Positions 8,118 to 11,954 of a stretch of DNA of 11,954 nucleotides are shown here, piece after piece. Source of the stretch: Tulasnella sp. 424 (taxonomy: Eukaryota; Basidiomycota; Agaricomycetes; Cantharellales; Tulasnellaceae); assembly GCA_019633425.1 (NCBI GenBank), contig WSUB01000417.1:1-11954 (forward strand). The letters run 5' to 3'. The notes beneath the pieces are model-generated. The model had not been told where the DNA came from. It ran no database searches and saw only the letters and a program-made list of their open reading frames with translations. Each line of letters opens with the position of its first letter. Position 1 is the stretch's first letter. The position numbers and the translations under genes were made by a program.

Positions 8118-10584
8118 CTACCGCTTCGAGTCTCGACGGGAGCGAGCTGCGCGGTTTAATCCTATTTCTGCAGACCGCCTATCTCCGATTTCTTCAAAAA
8201 TTCCAACAGCTCGTTCATAAAAGGGTATTGCGTCTTCGTGCTGGCCCTGGTCGCGATGGACGTCTGCAAGGCCCATCAGAGCCCAGGCTCTTCCGTTTCT
8301 GTCTCCGATGTCGGTATGAATTTGCAGGGCTTCGGATAAAAGCTGAACGGCTTGGCTGTACTGCTTTTGAAGCCGATGCACCTCAGCGAGACCGCGCAGA
8401 GTGCTGGCTCTGCCTTGTCTGTCGCCGATGTCAGTGCAGATTTGGGCGACCTCCGAGTAGAGTGGAACGGCTTTGCTGTACTCGCATTGGCGTCGATGTA
8501 CATGAGCAAGACTACGCAAAGCGCCGGCTTTCCTTCGCCTATCGCCGGTTTTAGTGCAGATTTGGACGACTTCGGAGAAAAGCGGAACCGCTTCGTTGAC
8601 CTCGTCTTGAAGCCGATACGTCTCGGCAAGACCCCATAGAGCGGCGGCCCTGCCTTCCTTGTTGCCGACGTCGGTGTAGATTTGGATGACCTCGGAGTAG
8701 AGCGGAACGGCTTCGCTGTACTCGCTTTGAAGCCGGTGCACCTGGGCAAGACCCCACAGAGCCTCGGCTCTTCCTTGGCTGTCGCAGATGGCGGTGCAGA
8801 TTTGGGCGGCCTCGGAGTAGAATGTAACAGCCTCGTGGTACCCGTCCTGAAGCATATGGATGCTAGCTAGACCTAATAAAGCATTGGCTTTTCCTCTATT
8901 GTCATTAGTATCCGTGCCGATTCCCAACGCTTCGGCGTAAAATTTTGATGCGTTGATATAATCACTCTGAAGTCGATGCATGGCTCCCAACTTTATAAGA
9001 AGCTCGGGAGAGCGAGCTTGGGACGACGTATTTGAGGTTCGCTGCGGATCTGGAACAACCATCGGCTAGATAGCAACAAGTCAAAATTTTGTTCAAATAA
9101 CCACCAAATCAGCACCACTCGCCATACAACTCATTGACTTCCTACAATCCTCAGCTGTTGGCCGCTTGCTAGGATTGATACTCCAACACATAATCATTAG
9201 CGAGTAAAGTGCCCGGATCAGCACCATGCTGGCGTGATCAGCGGCGGATGGAAGATTTCCCTGAATGACGTGTATGACAACGACAGAGTCCTTTTTGACA
9301 TTTTCAAATGGAATTGAATTCGTCATAACCTATCTCAGGGTTAATTGTAAGCTTTTGTTGAGAACAATATCTGGGTGTTGGTATACCTCGTAGAATATCC
9401 AGCCCAATGCCCAGATATCGCTCCATAGACCCGGTTCCATGCCAGGTTCATCTTCCATGAGCAGCTCCGGAGCAGCCCAGCGAAGCGTAAACTGATTGCC
9501 CTTCAGTGTCATGGTATTGGTGGCTTCAGAAAATTCCGTCTCGAGCAGCAACACGGGCTGCGCTCCCTTTTCGCTTTTCTCGGGTCGCACAGGATCCTTT
9601 TTCGTGAGACGACGCGCAGAACCGAAGTCCGTGATGGCGGCGCGGTGTTCCGAGTTCACAACCACGTTGGCCTACGCAGCACTGAGTTCAGCTTGCCAGG
9701 TGTCCATATCACAGTAACATCCGGACCCACCGATTTGAGGTCGCCATGGTAGATCGGCGGGTTCTGAGTATGAAGGTACTCCACTCCTCTCGCTACGTCG
9801 TCTATCTGTAATATGGTTCTCAGAGGGCGCAATGAAGGATGGCGTCCTGATCTTACCAGCGATATTCGTTCCGGGATTTCCCAGTCGGCTGAGGCCACAA
9901 AGTCCTTTAAATTTCCGTTGTCCGCCCAGGGAAACACCAACCAGACCCTATCCTCGGACAGATCTTCAACAAATCCTTCAAGCTTGATGACATTTTGATG
10001 AGAAAGCTCGGTTAAGAATCCCGCTTCCCTGAGTGCCAACTGAGAGGAGTTAGTGCGCGAAAGCTCGACGTGATGGGATAACCTATTCTCACCCCCAATA
10101 CCCGCTCTTTGTCCTTTCCACTCTCGACCTTCAGTTTCTTTACCGCTATGGCCTAGGATATAGAAGCCATCTTGGTCAAGGACTTGTTAGAGGAAACAAA
10201 GTGAATCTGATTGGAACTGACCTTTCGCTTGGGCGTTCTACCATCAGACTTGTTCTCGCCTCCGGTACGAGCTGGATCGTCCGCGCTATTCTTCGGAAAG
10301 GGAATAGAGTCCAGAAACGCTCGCGACACCGTCGCAAATCCTCCACGAAACTCCGGGCCGTCTCCCGGGAATTCGATCGAGGACGAATTGATTCGCCATT
10401 CCGCAAGTTTCTGCAGTTTATCCCTCTACGTGGAAACAAACTACGGTAAGCGTTTATGATTACTCTTCGTAATTCCAGTAGGACGTACTAATTTGCTGCC
10501 TAGCTGGGGCATACTGCCAGAATCGCCTGGGTCGAACCCCGGCGAACCACGACGGTCGGCGTCTTCCTTTTGGTCCACTTGCAT
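8118..10584 (-). CDS. K3: TKL-like protein kinase fused to seven TPR repeats, 689 aa
   Basis: Exons 10584-10489, 10425-10222, 10152-10102, 10039-9857, 9805-9731, 9671-9387, 9329-9102 and 9065-8118; total 690 codons with the stop. Residues 1-374 are the kinase: loop GGFATV (59-64), Lys105 in AVKK, Glu122 in LALREAG, catalytic HGDLKSAN (Asp200, Asn205), DFG (218-220), APE (270-272), SDIWALG (about 287-293) and SKRPTAED (Arg354). HGD instead of HRD makes it a non-RD kinase. The TPR part has seven repeats in exact 40-residue register (about 395-675). No signal peptide or membrane segment is seen, so it is probably cytosolic, phosphorylating Ser/Thr of partners bound by the TPRs (inferred). The fusion depends on a 36-nt intron at 9066-9101. 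If it is not spliced, this is a 376-aa kinase ending at 9093 and a separate 314-aa TPR protein from 9062. K3 is the only intact full-length K here. A 1-nt deletion near the end replaces the last residues with RDSKR. Confidence 0.75.
9066..9101 (-). other. Putative 36-nt mini-intron joining kinase and TPR parts of K3
   Basis: Between the kinase and TPR frames lies GTTATTTGAAC...TTTTGACTTGTTGCTATCTAG. Removing it joins the two frames in phase 0. The K2 equivalent (4374-4408) is 35 nt, has the same GTTATT donor, a TTTGAC branch-like motif and a TAG acceptor, and also keeps frame. In both copies the TPR frame is closed just upstream by that same TAG, and the kinase frame by TGA. It is shorter than the other introns here (51-116 nt) and its donor is weak. 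Confidence 0.45.
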
Positions 10585-10702
10585 TGGATGAGTCTAGCGT
10601 AAGATGGATTGGAGACTAGATAAGTCGACGGGCAGGTAGGAGCTTCGCCGAGGGGAAGGAGGTGGAATGAGGGGCGGAGTGCCAGTGATGAATCAGAGGG
10701 TC

Positions 10703-10708
10703 TTTATA
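10703..10708 (-). promoter_or_regulatory. TATA box of K3
   Basis: Minus-strand TATAAAGA, 119 bp upstream of the K3 ATG at 10582-10584. Confidence 0.6.
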
Positions 10709-11040
10709 ACACGGGAAGCCTGAAGCGCGCGCGAACCGCGCTCGCACCGCCCTCCTCTGTGCCCTTTGCCTCGGGGCAAAGGAAGTGTGGCAACAGTCAT
10801 GGGGCCCTTCGAGGCCTTAAGTATTCTCTTGGAATGCTCGTTGCACACCACACGTCGCCCGCGATCTGGTGTGGCAGGCACTGTGGCTTGAATTGGGTAT
10901 CGCTATGTTTGCGACTCCGCCTGTGCGGACCCGCGCCGCGCGCACGATTTCGGCAGGACTTTGTCTTTCTCTTCGGGTTGCTCTTGACATGGCGCCAGGA
11001 CCCATAGAGCCTGAGCGGGGGATAGTCGACTTGTACGCAT

Positions 11041-11048
11041 TTACGTAA
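11041..11048. promoter_or_regulatory. TTACGTAA palindrome (bZIP/Yap-type site), unit 3
   Basis: Same palindrome and conserved surroundings as in units 1 and 2, about 115 bp upstream of the G3 first exon. Confidence 0.4.
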
Positions 11049-11161
11049 TGGAAGGTGTGACGCGGGGATGACACTGAAACCTATCCCTCTCATCTAATCC
11101 TCTAGGTCCTGTTGACTTTCAACCTCAACCAGATCTAATGCACAAGTAGCAACACTTAACG

Positions 11162-11954
11162 ATAAAGGGGTTTTCCACAATCTTCGTTTCTACCCTCGTC
11201 GCATCTTTTGCTGGGGTCCTCTCTCAAGTCAACGCTTCACCTGCCCCACACCTGCCCCAGCCCCAGTTGACTGTATGCCGAATACAAGGAGCGTGGTTCG
11301 TGCACGCGTGTGGACTAACATTCGTTTGTCATCCTCTAGTGGGCTCAATCGTCGATTCGGCCACCGGTGCGGTCGCAACAGGCTTTAACGACTTTACCTC
11401 CGCAGTCGGAGGTATATTCACCACCGTCACTTGTATGTCGTGTTTTCTATTATCTCTCTCTGTGTGTGCGTATGGAGAGGGTATTGATTTCCAACTTTTT
11501 GCGACTCTGGTGTAGCTTTCGGCGGTCACGCGTATACCGTTATTACTTCAGAAGGTGGACAGGCCACCACCCTCGCTCCAGACGGAGCGGGAGTCGTCAC
11601 TTCATTTGCTGGAAGCGTTTACACCGTGGTCACCGCGGACGTTGCGAGTGCTGCTACGAATTTCGCTACCCACGTTACTTGTGAGTCCTATTCCCACCTC
11701 TCTCAAGCTCCCCCAAATTAAGCTGACCGCGAACTACTATTCACAGCCATAGGAGGACATGCATACACCGTCATTACTGATGGAGATGGCGATGCTTTCA
11801 CTCTTGCAACGGGTGCCGCAGGCGACGTGACCAGCATTGGCGGGTCGCTTTACACCGTTGCCACTGGGTCAATTCCATGAGTCATTCACATCTTTTATGT
11901 TACCAACCTCTCGATCTCACTCAAATTCGCTGTTATATCTAGGACTGGAACCGC
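11162..11954 (+). pseudogene. G3: GPI-anchored-type surface protein, broken copy, cut by right edge
   Basis: Exons 11162-11272, 11340-11432, 11516-11680 and 11747-11876, with exon 5 starting at 11943 and running off the window. Exon 1 has the best-preserved signal peptide of the array (KGFSTIFVSTLVASFAGVLS, then QVNASPAP), but the expected initiator is ATA (11162-11164), with an in-frame TAG four codons before it. A 1-nt loss in the Pro-rich linker (near 11248) puts exon 1 out of frame with exon 2. Exons 2-4 are open and encode the two repeats. The exon 4 donor is AT instead of GT at 11877-11878; read-through meets TGA at 11878-11880, which would remove the hydrophobic GPI-type tail. I judge it a pseudogene, though a transcript starting elsewhere could still give a tail-less protein. 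Confidence 0.7.

Larger units (their letters stand above)
5328..10008. repeat. Tandem unit 2 (complete, about 4.68 kb)
   Basis: Second copy of the repeat, colinear with unit 1. It holds the 5' exons of K2, then G2, the truncated S2 and most of K3. It lacks the segment matching 2205-3006 but retains the G signal-peptide exon that is deleted from unit 1. Exon lengths of K are conserved between units, while intergenic stretches differ by small indels. Confidence 0.93.
10585..11161. promoter_or_regulatory. Divergent K3/G3 intergenic region
   Basis: About 575 bp with no gene supported; open frames on both strands are shifted by indels relative to the other units. It holds the K TATA box, the conserved TTACGTAA module at about 11007-11064, and CT-rich sequence at about 11080-11130 before G3. 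From about 10710 onward it is clearly closer to unit 1 than to unit 2. Confidence 0.5.
10009..11954. repeat. Tandem unit 3 (partial, right edge)
   Basis: Third copy of the same repeat, cut by the window edge. It holds the 5' exons of K3 and most of G3 and matches units 1 and 2 throughout. Since copies reach both edges, the array probably holds more units than are visible. Confidence 0.92.

Noticed and set aside
1..11954. Mobile element as the cause of the repeat
   Set aside because: No transposase, reverse transcriptase, terminal inverted repeats or target-site duplications seen at the unit joins; plain tandem duplication is enough.

Overview
The window looks like accessory DNA from a filamentous basidiomycete, most likely an agaricomycete. 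The genes are split by many short introns (about 51-116 nt) with ordinary GT..AG ends, promoters carry TATA boxes and CT-rich stretches, and the gene types fit: a TKL-like protein kinase joined to TPR repeats, and a small GPI-anchored-type surface protein. I cannot name a species. There are no rRNA, tRNA, CRISPR or transposase features.

The main structure is a head-to-tail tandem array of one multi-gene unit. Position 1 aligns with 5328 and again with 10009, so there is one complete unit of about 5.33 kb (1-5327), a second of about 4.68 kb (5328-10008), and the first 1.95 kb of a third. The array runs off both ends. I call the genes in each unit K, G and S. K (minus strand) is the kinase-TPR gene. 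G (plus strand) is a surface protein transcribed divergently from K across a shared region of about 0.6 kb. S (plus strand) is a small protein of unknown function whose 3' end converges on the next K.

Reading left to right: 5' end of K1 (1-582, cut by the edge); shared promoter; G1 (1190-1915, signal-peptide exon deleted); spacer with a perfectly conserved 85-bp block; S1 (2637-3194, intact, 97 aa); K2 (3414-5906, kinase half broken by a stop codon, TPR half open); shared promoter; G2 (6488-7413, broken); spacer with the same 85-bp block; S2 (7698-7885, 3' remnant); K3 (8118-10584, intact, 689 aa as one fused gene); shared promoter; G3 (11162-edge, broken).

Most copies are decaying, each in its own way. 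K3 is the only complete K copy that reads intact, S1 is the only intact S, and no G copy has a normal start. Unit 1 is a mosaic: its K part resembles unit 2 while its G part resembles unit 3. This is the pattern expected of a birth-and-death cluster shaped by unequal crossover or gene conversion. How K, G and S work together is not shown by the sequence. A kinase with a substrate-binding TPR array beside a variable surface protein could suggest recognition or signalling, but that is inference.
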